From Symsagittifera roscoffensis (lineage: Eukaryota; Xenacoelomorpha; Acoela; Convolutidae): 64,000 nt of DNA. Every line of letters starts with the position of its first letter. Position 1 is the first letter of the stretch. Location: NCBI RefSeq assembly GCF_963678635.1, contig NC_087066.1, positions 8,957,954 to 9,021,953 of the forward strand. The letters run 5' to 3'. The notes under the pieces were generated by a model. The model was not told the DNA's origin, searched no databases, and saw only the letters and a list, made by a program, of their open reading frames with translations. Position numbers and translations under genes: made by a program. Positions 1-10,754 of this stretch are shown here, in pieces.

Positions 1-861
1 GAGACGCTAGTAGTATGAAAAAGGTCGGAAATGGCTAGGAAAAGGATGGGGAGTTTTTCTCTTATCAAGAAAAACAGTAGTAAGATTGATAATGAAGCAT
101 TAGACCTGCTTTTAGGAGTGAATTCGTGGTTTGGCGATACCTAGAATTATCCATTAGCTCACTATTTTTCCTTTTAGCGAGTTAGTTTGCATAGTTTGGC
201 CGCTATCCTTTAGTGCGTAATTTGTTTCTTGATCCGTTTTTTTTGATAAGCTACATTGATTTGTCTTTTGTTGCGAAAAGCTCTTAGATTTTAATCTTGA
301 CGCTAGCCACTTTTTACAGGGTTAAGTTTTGCTCTGCGTCGTGAATCATTTTCCGGGCAATTGTTACATATAGCACGGAAACATACTGATCACAATTGTT
401 TTTTTCCTGGTTCAACCGATTTATAGAAATTTTGAGCTGCGCAAGAACGAAGTTGACGAATTGACTTGCAGTAAAAGGATTCTCAACAAAAAACCAAAAA
501 CACAAAAACAAAACCTACTGGCTGAAATTTGACTTTGGATGCCATTTTTTTGAACTCCACGTCAATTCGATTCGATTTCTACGCCAAGAAGACAAATCAG
601 GTAGCAGACGGCTTCAAACACGAGATTTTTTATCATAATTTTCAAGAGCAGTTTTATAGGTTTCTAAAATTCAATTTCAACCAGTGCGTTGCGTTTTTGC
701 TTTCGGTTTTTTCTTGAGAATTTTATACTGGAAGTCAATTGGAGACTTTCGTTGCTGCGCAGTTTAATAAATAAACGTTCTATAAAGTATAAAAGTCAGA
801 AATCACATAATTTTCAATTTAATTAGGAAAAACTATTCAAAACAGAAATTTATTTTGAATT
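1..861. other. Unassigned AT-rich sequence upstream of gene A
   Basis: No open frame here has a protein-like composition or resembles the other genes of the window. The last part, before the ATG at 862, should hold the promoter and 5' UTR of gene A. I see no clear TATA box or other convincing site. Confidence 0.4.
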
Positions 862-1734
862 ATGGACGCATTTCGAGCTTGCTTTGTGTTTTGCGTGCTT
901 TTAGGAGCAGTCTCGGCTGACATACCAGGTATTATGCAGTCATTATAAAAAAACTACTGTTTTTTGTGCGCTGTTTTGTTCTAGAACTAACAACTTCGTG
1001 TTTTCAGGGCGACACGGAGAGATCAAAAACCAAAAGTTATCAGAAGAAGGAACATTTGAAGCTGCGAAAAGAGGCGACACTTATCTGAAACGTTAGAGGA
1101 TATGATTAAATTGTCTCGTAATTTTTTTTTGGTTTAAAAAAAACTTCTCGTAAAGTTTTATACTTTTTAGTTTTTAAAAGAATTTATAATGTTTTTTTTT
1201 TCATTTTTAACGTCAGTTTTTCCATTTCTGTTGTTTGAATTTCGGCTTTTTTCATGTTTTTGGTAATGTAGGCTACTGAAAACATATCTCTTTCCCAGGG
1301 GTATATGGTAGTAACGATGTTTACAATTTTGCACGTGGAACCCAAAACAAAGAAAGAAAGGTTTTTCCGTGGATTTTTGAACGGGTGTGATAGTTGCTGA
1401 AGTACTTTATCCTTCTTTTCTGTAATTTTTTTTGTTTGAATTTCACTTTCTAAACCTATAAATATTGGTGTTACAGGCGCGGATTTTGCAAAAAAAATAA
1501 ATTTTCCAAATCGATTGTTTTTTTTTCTTAGAAAGATTTGAGGAGACGTGTTCCAATGGACAAGCTCAGGACAATGCAAAGTATGCTAATGCAGATAGTA
1601 AGAGCGTGAACGTTTTCGACTGCTGCGTGCAACAGCAAATGGCAGTAGTGACGGAGTGTGTGAAAGAAAAGACAAAGGAGGAGTATGACAGATGCAAGAA
1701 AAAGGTCAGTGGTACTTATGATTGTGGGTTTTAA
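862..1734 (+). CDS. Gene A: secreted six-cysteine precursor (3 exons)
   Basis: Inferred exons are 862-928, 1008-1091 and 1532-1734, giving 117 residues. Exon 1 starts MDAFRACFVF and ends GAVSADIP, a typical signal peptide. The first intron is GT..TTTTCAG and phase 1. Exon 2 is charged and carries a Lys-Arg at about residues 43-44. The last exon follows a T-rich TTAG acceptor and has six cysteines at about 57, 81, 82, 93, 105 and 115, with the same spacing as genes B and C. This points to export and disulfide folding, with possible removal of a propeptide at the dibasic site. The weak point is the exon 2 donor (GTTAGA), which sits two bases before an in-frame TAG. Without that splice the product would end there. 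The 72-nt linker exon of B and C was not found. Function is unknown and I recognise no named family. Confidence 0.6.
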
Positions 1735-2104
1735 GTCATCTTCTCTAAAACTCACTAACGCCGATCTAGAAGGTAATTATCACAGTTTTCAATGTAGTAA
1801 ACTAAATATAAGTCTGCTGGTGATGTATCTCGCGGGTGTTACTAGTGTCAGTTTGAAATTTTTAAACCATCTCTGTTTTCCACAGATGTAAATATTAAAA
1901 AACTCGTCAGCAGTAGCAAGATAATTTCAAACAAATCGATTAAACTTTCTTTGTATCGACTCGGGTTATTTTTTTTTGAAAATCATGAGTAAAATTTCGA
2001 TATTTTATGTATGTTTATTTGGATTGGGGCTTTGGGGAGTTGAAAGTCATCTTACCAGAAGCTGTATGCGTTTAATGTTGATTTTATAATAAGACTCATT
2101 ATTG
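1735..2104. other. Gene A 3' flank, nothing recognised
   Basis: AT-rich sequence with no coding signal. It should include the 3' UTR of gene A, but I see no unambiguous AATAAA close to the stop codon. Confidence 0.3.
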
Positions 2105-2600
2105 TTCTGGTAACGAAAGTAACCGAATATTTGTTCTCGGGGTGGGCTTTTTCTTCAGACAAATTTCGACTTCTTAACTAGCCATTTGTGATAAGATTTT
2201 TTTAATGTTGTTGTCCAGAGCTCAAATTTGAAAATATATTTCACCTGTGATTATTTTTCGTAAACTTATGTGCGTTTAAGAAGTGCCATTTTGGCCAATT
2301 TGCGACAACTGACGCGCGATATATTTCGCGCTTTTTACGCGTAAGCGGAGATTTAATCCGTGTTAGAAATCGTTCCAAATTGGTTGAAGAAAGCTTATTT
2401 GCCATAATTGATTTGTTTCTAGGAGCAAAAACTATCAGTTTGTAACCTAATATGGCGTGTGGGGAGATAATTTACACAAAAATCTCAATTTTTTTCCTTT
2501 CATTTCTTAACATTTAATATTTTCATAATTCTACTGCTCCATAGACCCTTAAAGGCAGTCGGAACGTTCAGGACGTTGCCCTGATACCAGCAGCCTTGTT
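2105..2600 (+). repeat. Dispersed repeat R1, copy 1
   Basis: About 0.5 kb. One end has the theme GTAACGAAAGTAACCGAATA followed by a CTCGGGGTGG stretch. The centre contains ACGCGCGATATATTTCGCGC. The other end reads TGCTCCATAGACC, then GGCAGTCGGAACGTTCAGG. The same ordered blocks recur at 13331-13858, 21130-21776, 21930-22455, 46252-46745, 62080-62760 and 62930-63450, in both orientations. No open frame is shared, so it behaves like a non-autonomous mobile repeat. Confidence 0.7.
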
Positions 2601-2949
2601 AGTTTCTAAATTCATTCATGCGAAGGAGCTAGCTTTGAGGTTAATTTTCTTATTCCTGCGTAACTTTGTTTTTTATTTTGATTCCTTGTAGTATTTACGG
2701 AGAGCTCGAAAATCAAATTGGTCGATCTGCAAATTTTTAATTCATTTTTTTTGAAAACCGTCCCACCCTAGAAATTTTTCTGATCATGCGATTGTTCTGA
2801 TTGGTTGATAATTGTATCAGTCTATTCTTTAACCAGTGTGAACAAAAAATGTCTACCTTTTGACTGCACTCTTTCTGTTCGTACCTGCGGACATGGTCTG
2901 GGCTTCCCTATCTGTCTTTGCGTCGTGTGCCGGGTTGACCAAGAATGCA

Positions 2950-3510
2950 ATGCTAATCATACATATTTTATATATGGATAAATATTTATCATAAACTTTT
3001 TGTGCAATTCCATAAGTACAGTAAACTGCATGGAAGGTCTATGATCAGTAGTTTCCATATGTGTAAATTGTAAGACGAGCATTTTTCCATAATAAGATTT
3101 TTTTTTTCAAATTAAATTTCTGAAAAGTTTTTCCAAACATAAGACATTGATCAAGGCATACATAAACATACCATACTAAAAATGGGAGTTATTAGCGTTT
3201 TTGAAAAAGTTATCCAGAGAAACTGGAAAAAATCTAATTTTTGTGTATCCAGGACTACAATATGTAGACAAAAAAAATTTAGAATTGCGGTTGACAAAAA
3301 AAAAGTTTGAGTACACAATTCAAGTAGAAAATTCGATTTGTTGTTGAAAAAAAAACATATTTGGGGTACTTTCAAAGTAACTGGGGAAAAAATTGCCAAA
3401 ACAAGAAAAAGCTCTTTAAAACTTCGATGACACCACTCTAGCAAAAAGGATGATATTTGTTGAGTAGTGTTTTTTTCATAGACTTAGTTTATGGAACTGT
3501 ATGATTAACA
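2950..3510 (+). repeat. Hairpin repeat R4, diverged copy
   Basis: The blocks are an imperfect ATTTATATATGGATAAAT palindrome, GCATGGAAGGTCTATGAT, GACGAGCATTTTTCCATA, and ATTGATCAAGGCATACA followed by TATCCAGGACTAC. They recur in the same order at 11530-12610 and 44410-45545. A 97-codon minus-strand frame here lies entirely within the repeat and is not considered a gene. Confidence 0.6.
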
Positions 3511-4024
3511 TTTTTGATCTCTAGAGGCCTCAAGAACCTCAAAAGTCCTAAGGGCAAATATAAGAGTTTAATGATGAAAATTATTTTTTTGCAAACTGAA
3601 CATATATTTAATTTGGAAACGGAAGATTTTTGCAAATGCAAGGTTGAAGGCTAAATGGGCAAACAAAAAGGTTCGTAACCAATGATAATTGACTTTTAGT
3701 GCAAATTTTATGAATTACATGTTGAACAAAAAAACGATTATTATCGATTAATGTTATGAAAAATATATGGATTAATAATTGATTACAGTCCATTGAAATG
3801 AACTATATTTGATTATAATTAACTTCAAAAAGAGATTTTTCAATCAACTTTTAATTGCTTAAAATCAATTTTTTTCTTCGTTTGAATAAAATTGGTACTA
3901 AAGTCTTAATAAAATCACTTGTTATCGCTTGAAATTGGTTTCATAATCTTCCTGGCTTTCTTTTCACAACCATACCAACTCGTTATAACCATGCAATAAT
4001 TTCAAAATTAAATCAAGTTATTGC
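3511..4024. other. AT-rich spacer with AATCAATTATAATC-type runs
   Basis: No gene is seen. Around 3720-3920 there are short runs resembling ATTATCGATTAATG and TTGATTATAATTAAC, a weak version of the TAATCGATTA-rich blocks found near genes B and C. Confidence 0.3.
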
Positions 4025-4330
4025 TCAGGAACAGAGTCGAATGCAATCAATATAGTTCCGTGTTCGTCTTTCCTCTATTGAATCAACAGTTCTCGCTTCT
4101 GCAATATGAAAAATAGGAGTTCCTGATGGAAAAAAGCTTAACAAAAGGCAGATCATTTTTGCCCATTGGCAATACATAGAAAACATTGGTGCATCAGCGC
4201 CACAACTTTTGTTGCAATGATCGGCAGTCTTATGAGTTGACACAGAAGGTCACCATATTCAAGTCCGTGGTTTGAGTACGGACACAAAAACAGTTCAAGT
4301 TTGGATAAAAACTGAGGTTACACAAGTTTT
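4025..4330 (-). pseudogene. Gene D: possible decayed last exon of the six-cysteine family
   Basis: Read on the minus strand, a Cys-rich frame contains STHKTADHCNKSC and ends NYIDCIRLCS. This resembles the T-S-K-x-A-x-E-C-C core and the final [DE]-Y-R-[DE]-C-L of genes B and C. Upstream another frame supplies a cysteine about 21 residues before the HC. The spacing fits the family only if small frameshifts are allowed and the CC pair has become C-x3-C. No clean acceptor or signal exon was found. It may be a relic or chance similarity. Confidence 0.25.
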
Positions 4331-5610
4331 AAAATGTTCATATATATGTTGCTCTGTCGTAATGTGAATAGTTTCAGGTTGTAGTTATAATTTATGCATT
4401 TCAAATCAAGGTTTTCAGAAATATTTTTTTTTATTTTATTGGAAATTGTTATCTAGTTTTGCAACTCTTGCGGTTAAATTTCATTTTATTGTTATTTTTG
4501 TCGGAATTTTGATGAAATGTGTCAATTATTTTTTGTATGTTTTGTTCACATAAATCCGATAAATATTTATGTTCTCTTAGCATGCGCTTATAATTTTCTT
4601 TTTTAACTTCTGTTGATTGGCTCAGGTATTTAGATGTTTCTACTTGTTACTGGTATTGTTTTCATTCTACACAAACGCTATAGGCTGTCTTCTTGTGTAA
4701 ATTTGTTTTATTTCCACAAAAAAATTAATAAGGTTAACTTCAACTCTTGCTTCAAATAAGGTTAACTTTAAAGGAGTTTATCTTGCTAGATCTGGCAAAA
4801 ATCTTGCAAGATCGTTTCAAGAGATGCATCTTCTTTAAAACAATCTTGCTAGATTCTTGCAAAATCTTGCAAGATAACCTCCCGTGATCAATTAGGGCTA
4901 TTTGAGAATTTAAATCAGGATAACTAGCTTTTTTGTAAAAAACACAGGACTTGTTTTTGTAGGAATGTAATAATGTATTGAGAAAGTTGTTTCTTCAAAA
5001 CTTGGCAAATTGAGCATCACGAAGCACCACCCTGGCTGATCAAGGGAGGTTATCTTGCAAGACATTTGGGGAATCTTGCAAGATTCTTTTAAAGAAGATG
5101 CAGCTCTTTGAAAGATATTGCAAGATTCTTGCAAGATCTTACAAGATGGCCTCCTTTAAAGATAATCTTATTTCAAACAAAATCTTCACAGATAGTGTTT
5201 TATTGTGAAACAACAATTACACAAGAAGACAACCTAGAGCTTTTGTATAGGACGGAAGTAATTCCAGTAACGAGTAGAAACATTCAAATACTTCAACAAC
5301 TCAACAAAAGAGAGAAAAATATAACCGTATAATAATATGAACATAATTACTTATCGGATTTGTGTCAACACAGCACACAAAAAATGACTCTATTCATCAA
5401 AATATTCACAACAAAAAAGAAAATTTGAAATTTAACCGCTAGAGTTGCACAACTAGATCAAAAGTTCCAATAAAAACAAAAAAAAATGGTTTTAAAAATC
5501 TTAGTTTGAAATGCATAAATTCTAATGACAACCTGAAACTTTTTACTTTACGAAAAATGAATAAGTATATATACATATGAATGTTTTAAAATTTGTTAAA
5601 TCCAAATTTT
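4320..5610. repeat. Foldback element with ~570-bp inverted arms
   Basis: The left arm (about 4320-4889) and right arm (about 5038-5610) are imperfect reverse complements. Matching blocks include AATTTATGCATTTCAAA against its complement near 5510, AAATCCGATAA against TTATCGGATTTG, GCATCTTCTTTAAAA against its complement near 5095, and AAGATAACCTCCCGTG against CAAGGGAGGTTATCTT. The loop is about 150 bp. There is no transposase, so it resembles a foldback or non-autonomous element. Open frames inside are by-products. Confidence 0.7.
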
Positions 5611-6015
5611 TTTTCAAATTTAAACTTAATTTTTTTTGAGACCGTAGTCAAATTGGATCTCCAAGATTTTTCTGGCGCTCAAAATACGATTGTGTGGAAA
5701 AAATTTTTGGTTGGTTGTATTGCAAGGTCTTGCAAGATCTTGCAAGATTCTTGCAAGACAAACTTATTCATGCAAAATTTTTCAGGAAAAACTTTTTGTG
5801 ACCGAAGTCAAATTGGATCTCCATGGTTTTTCTGGCGCTCAGAATGCGATTGTGTGAAAAGTTTTTATAATTGGTTATATTGCAAGATCTTGCAGGATCT
5901 TGCAAGATCTTGCAATATTCTTGCAAGATAACCTTACTCTTGCAAAATCTTTCAAGATAACCTCCATCTTGCAAGATATCCCTCATTTGGAAGAATCTTG
6001 CAAGATTTTGCAAAA
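4770..6015. repeat. Cluster of TCTTGCAAGAT palindromes
   Basis: The short palindrome CTTGCAAG, usually as ATCTTGCAAGAT or ATTCTTGCAAGAT, recurs many times in four clumps: 4770-4880, 5040-5150, 5720-5760 and 5880-6010. The first two lie at the inner ends of the foldback arms. Confidence 0.75.
5630..5895 (+). repeat. Two-copy tandem repeat (~155 bp)
   Basis: The block beginning GTCAAATTGGATCTCCA, followed by TTTTTCTGGCGCTCA and a GATTGTGTG motif, occurs at about 5648 and again at about 5808. Each copy leads into a TTGCAAGATCTTGCAAG clump. Confidence 0.7.
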
Positions 6016-6834
6016 CAACCCATCTTGATCGACTAGGGCAGCTATTTGATCGCGAATCATTCAATAAATTGGTAACAACGAGTTGAACGATAGTAACTCT
6101 GTGTTGGATGATCAGAAACAAGTTACCTTTAAATATTCATTGACCTTAGGATAATTTCAGCAGACATTAAACGCAAATCGATGATGACGATTTAATTTTT
6201 GTTTTGTTTCTTATTTTATAAAGTTTAGAATCCCATTGATATCAATATTTTATTTGTGACATCATTGACATCAATTTTTTAAATTTAAATGGGCTCAATT
6301 TTCACGTTCTTTTTTAAATTCTTCTTGCTAAAGTAAAGGTAATTTTTACTCTCCCATATAAAGTGCGCAAATGGCTAAAAAATCGGGTTGCTGTTTAATT
6401 CGAAACTTGCTCAAAATTATTGTATTTTTCATCGGTTTTCTTGCTTCCAAACTTTTCGATCTTTCTAGTGGGCTATTGTTTACATGGCTAAAAAATTCGT
6501 CATCTCTTTCTTTTTTTTCAGACCGAAAACGAAGACTGGCTTAACTGCATCAAAAATGGAGTTGGGCTGTCTCCGCTGGAATTGAGCCAGAGTGCATTGT
6601 TGCTCACTTTGCTGGTCAGCATCATCATTTAGAAGAATATTGGCTGCTAAAGCCGACAACAAACAAAAAATTAACCTTGTGATAATTTTCAAATTCAGTG
6701 ACATGCTTTTTTTGTTCTCTTGTGAAGCCGATTTAAAACTAAAGATCTGAGAAAACAATTGATTCAACCTATTTTTTTGCCGCTTCAACAGTGCAAAAAT
6801 CCACGAAAAACCAAAGTGTACAAGTGCCTGGTCT

Positions 6835-7430
6835 ACACCAAGTATACAGAAAACCACAGTATATGGTTTTTTAGAATGGATATTCAAATCCAATATGCGT
6901 ACTATTTCTACTGTTCTTCAATATGCATATCTGATATGATGCCTCTGCACAGCTAAAATTGTATTGTAACACTCAGCCTTTCTCTTCCAAAATCAACCAA
7001 ATATTTGTTCAAGCAAACTAATATTTTTGAAAAACCTACACTTTATCTCCAGAATTCAATAAACTATAAGAATCTAAAAACAGATTTGAGGTTCTAATTT
7101 TTTTTAACGAAACAAAGCAAAGCGTTATATAATTAATCAATTTTTACAAGAGTATCCAATACCGCTTCCAACGGAAGTCCGTCGGTTTGCCTGTCTGATC
7201 GCTCAAGCATCCTGAGCTACATCTTGGTTCGATTCACGTACGGTTCGTTTTGTCTTTTAAGTTATCTATCGAGTTTAAACTTTTTAAGACTCCTTTCTCA
7301 GAGCTCTTTTTTGTCTGTTTTGCACTTGCTTGCAGAAAAAATTTCAAGAGGGATTGGGTTTCGAAAACCAGTGGGTAATAATTTAGCATCAGTGGTACAG
7401 TTTCTTCTCTAATTTCCGACAACCGAAAAT
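6835..7430. repeat. Start of duplicated segment, copy 1
   Basis: This stretch (AACCACAG, then TGGATATTCAAATCCAATATG, to the TTTCCGACAACCGAAAAT theme) matches 28999-29580, which begins exactly after the N gap. I see no gene in either copy. Confidence 0.75.
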
Positions 7431-8700
7431 TTTCCGAAATAAAAAAAATGAAATCAATTTTTCTTTCAATTTTTTAAGTAGGCTCAATTTTCATGTTTGT
7501 TTGAAATTTTCTCGTTACAGCAAAGGAAAAATTTACTCTCTCTTATCAAAAAATATTCTGCATATTTGCCAATTTTTTGTGCTGTTTCGGACGAATTATT
7601 TTTAGCTTTTTTTTCTGCAATCCAAAACAACCGAGCACATGCAAAAGAAAGAGCACTGCTGCAGTTCCCCGGCAAATCTGTTTATGGCTTGTTGCAGAAT
7701 CTGCTTACAGTTCACAAAGTACTAAGTTTGGCCTGATGGAAACATGAAAACCAAACAATCCCTAGCTCAGAAAGCCTACTGATTGGGGGAAGAAATCTCA
7801 TGAATAATCGGCCGTCTTAGATTAATTGAATGAGAAAATGTTTCATAGTTCACTTAGAATAATGAGTAAAAAACGTAAATTTCTGAATGACCACAAAAAT
7901 TTTTGTCAAAAATTTTGCCAATCAGAATTCTTGGCCGAAAGCTTTAGACAAATTAAAGTATGTTTTACCGCTTAAAAATTTTTTTTAAGTAACTTTATAA
8001 GATAAAAATTCAAATAAATAAAACATTATTTTTTGTTTCATTTGATGAAAAAATCAGCAAGGAGTCCAATAAAAGACAAAATTTACAAAGTTTGCAAGCT
8101 TTTTTTTCTCGAAAAATTTTTAATGAGCAACAAATTGATTTTGCGACAAACAAAAAAAACCATTTTTTGCGACAATGTCAAAGGAACTGGATGATAAGCA
8201 ACTTTTTTGTGTGTGGGGGACAACTTGGGCACTTTGAGATTTAGCTTCATATTGGTTTAACGGAAGTAAGCCAAGTTAAAAAACGCAAGTAAACATACGC
8301 ATGATTTATGATTTTTGATTTATGCAACACAATGTGTGGTAGCACTTTACAAACTTTCATATCAATCAAGCGAAAAGAGCCTCCTAAAAAAATTCTTTTT
8401 CAACTAATTAGTTCATAAGTTTATTTTCCAAAATTGGAAGCTGTTCCATTATGATATCCGGTTTTGTGCAAGTCGTAGTTTTGCAAAAGCGCTCTTAAGG
8501 ATTATATTATTTTTTGATCAGTAAACAAACTTTAGACAAATTGCCTCGTGTAGACTACGTCTAGACAAACTGCTTGAAATTATTTGATCCCAAAATTTAG
8601 CACAAATTTGTTACTATTTTTTTCATACATAATCCTGAAGAACTTTTATTAAACGAATACTGACAGCGGAAAAGAAAAAGCTTCTTTGTTTCAGCGTATT
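7431..8700. other. Unassigned AT-rich sequence
   Basis: No gene, RNA gene or repeat family is recognised. The counterpart of this stretch in the second copy is missing or replaced by retroelement 1 and its flanks. Confidence 0.3.
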
Positions 8701-9990
8701 GATGAATTATAAAATGATATCGACACGTTCGACCCAAACCGCCCCATCAATCACATCGATAATATGAAAACAGTAATCGACAGCATCGACCCAAACTGGT
8801 TATGTATTGACCGACTTGACCTAATAAAAAGTGTTTTGTTTGAATCAATCACATCGATAATATGAAAACAGTAGTCGACAGCCTCGACCCAAACTGGTTA
8901 TGTATTGACCGACTTGACCCACTAAAAAGTGTTTTGTTTGATATAAGCGTGCTATTTTTTAACTGACTCGACCCAAAATGGTTGTGCTTGTTCAAGCCTG
9001 ACCAAATGAAAATTATCTTTGACTCTATTTGACCGAAGAGTACGGTGATTTGACTGACTCGACCCAAGCCTGCTTTAAGTCAAGATAAATTGAAAACTGT
9101 AATCGACAGTGATCGACTCAATTGTGCTACTCTTTGACTAATTTGACGCAATCTGGTTATTTGTTGACCTGCTTGACCCACCAAAATTTTGTTTGGCTGC
9201 ATTCAAATCAAGCGTTCTATGTTTCGACGAGCTCTGCAAAACCTGCTATGTCCACGGGATTCGAGCAACGAAAAAATAGAATCCATTGAGCTTGGCTCAT
9301 TCTCACTATGTTTTGACGGGCTCCGACCAATGTGACTGTTTGGTGTTCGGCTTTGTTTGAATCCACCGTGGTCGATTGAACGAAACTTTTGTTTGAACCG
9401 AACCAAACTGTTTTTTTTTTACCGAACTGACAAAATTTAAAAAAAGCTCGATTGTTTGAATGAGTTCTTAATTCAATTTAATTGACCCAAACTGGCAATA
9501 TTTGAACTGACTCGAATCAAATGGATGAGCATGTTTAGGCTTGACCAAATGAAAATTAGGTTCGAATTTGTTTTAACCGAATTCATAAAATGAAAACTGG
9601 AATCGACAGTGCTCGAGTCAATTGTGCTAGTTTTCGACTGACTTAACCATATCTGGCTTTGTGTTGACGGACTTGACCCGTTAAAAATGTGTCATGCTAT
9701 ATTTCAACTGATTTTAGCCAAAGTGTGTGTTTCATCCCGCCTGACCAATAGAAAAACATGTTGGACTCTGTTTGACTCATCTGTGCTATGTTTCGACTGC
9801 CTTGAGTCAAACTGACTCTCTTTCGAAAGACCTGGCCAAATGAAAAGCGTGTTCAATTGCTTCGCTGAAGCTTGCTTTATTTCAGCAAAACCAGCTATAT
9901 TTGGCCAAATGACAAAAAAGTGTTTGACTGTTTTCCACTCAAGCAAACTATGTTTCGACATAATCAACCCAAACGAATTTGATCGAAATT
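8700..9990. repeat. Diverged minisatellite (GACTCGACCCAAACTGG type)
   Basis: The theme is tTCGACTGACTCGACCCAAA, a short variable stretch, GTGTTTGACTC and AAATGAAAA, repeated at irregular intervals. A clearer ~97-bp unit (AATATGAAAACAGT, then CGACCCAAACTGGTTATG and TTGACCGACTTGACC) is duplicated at about 8761 and 8857. Related sequence lies at 35640-36310 and 42745-42960. Confidence 0.7.
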
Positions 9991-10693
9991 TTAAAAAAAC
10001 ACTCAACCCGAGCATGATAAACCAGAAAGCTTTTTTGCATAGTGAAAATTATTAAAGATCTTCTTATTAGAAAAGATTGCTCGCCGATGATGACTTCTTC
10101 TGTGGGTTTCTTCGATGATTCCTCAAACTTTAAGAAAAATGGCCAAAAATTAGTAATTTATTCGAAGTTAGATTTGTAATCATCATATCAATAAAGAATT
10201 TCTTTCCAGCATTTGCGTTAAAGTGAGGCGTTCAACTGGTTAAATTTTATATTTCGAATAATCTAACTGGATTAGGAGCCAGTCTTCTTTTTCGACAAAC
10301 ACAACCCTTTGTTCCACACAAAAAGTTAAGGCGAATTTAAGGTAGTGCAAAATTACCGTATTTATTAAGGTGTGTTAAGATATTTTTAAGGTTCTTTTAC
10401 TTTAACTTTTTGTGTGTACAAAAACAAGCAGCCCTTTCTAGTTTTCACGCGCACGTTCAATTACAAGAAAATTCGAAAATTAATCAAATAGCACTTTGAA
10501 CTCCAAAATGGTCCATATCTGTTCTTTAGGTCACAGTTACTCGTTTTGATGAGTTTTTTAAATAACTTTTTGAAGCTAATTTTTTGAAGAACATTTAATG
10601 CTAAAGTTATTATGGAAAACTAGAAAAGGTCCAATAAATCAAACTCATCATTTTTTTTATTAAATCACAATTTTCAGACCGGTTTTAATCATA

Positions 10694-10699
10694 TTTATT
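10694..10699 (-). promoter_or_regulatory. Poly(A) signal AATAAA, gene B
   Basis: On the minus strand AATAAA lies about 55 bases past the gene B stop codon. The duplicate gene has AATGAA at the corresponding place (near 43600). Confidence 0.45.
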
Positions 10700-10754
10700 T
10701 TGAAATTCTAATTCACTTTTGCTTTTATGAATTAGTAAAATTTAGGGATTTATC

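Noticed and set aside
3151-3444. 97-codon minus-strand hydrophobic frame with many cysteines
   Set aside because: It lies wholly in repeat R4, and the cysteine spacing does not match the six-cysteine family.
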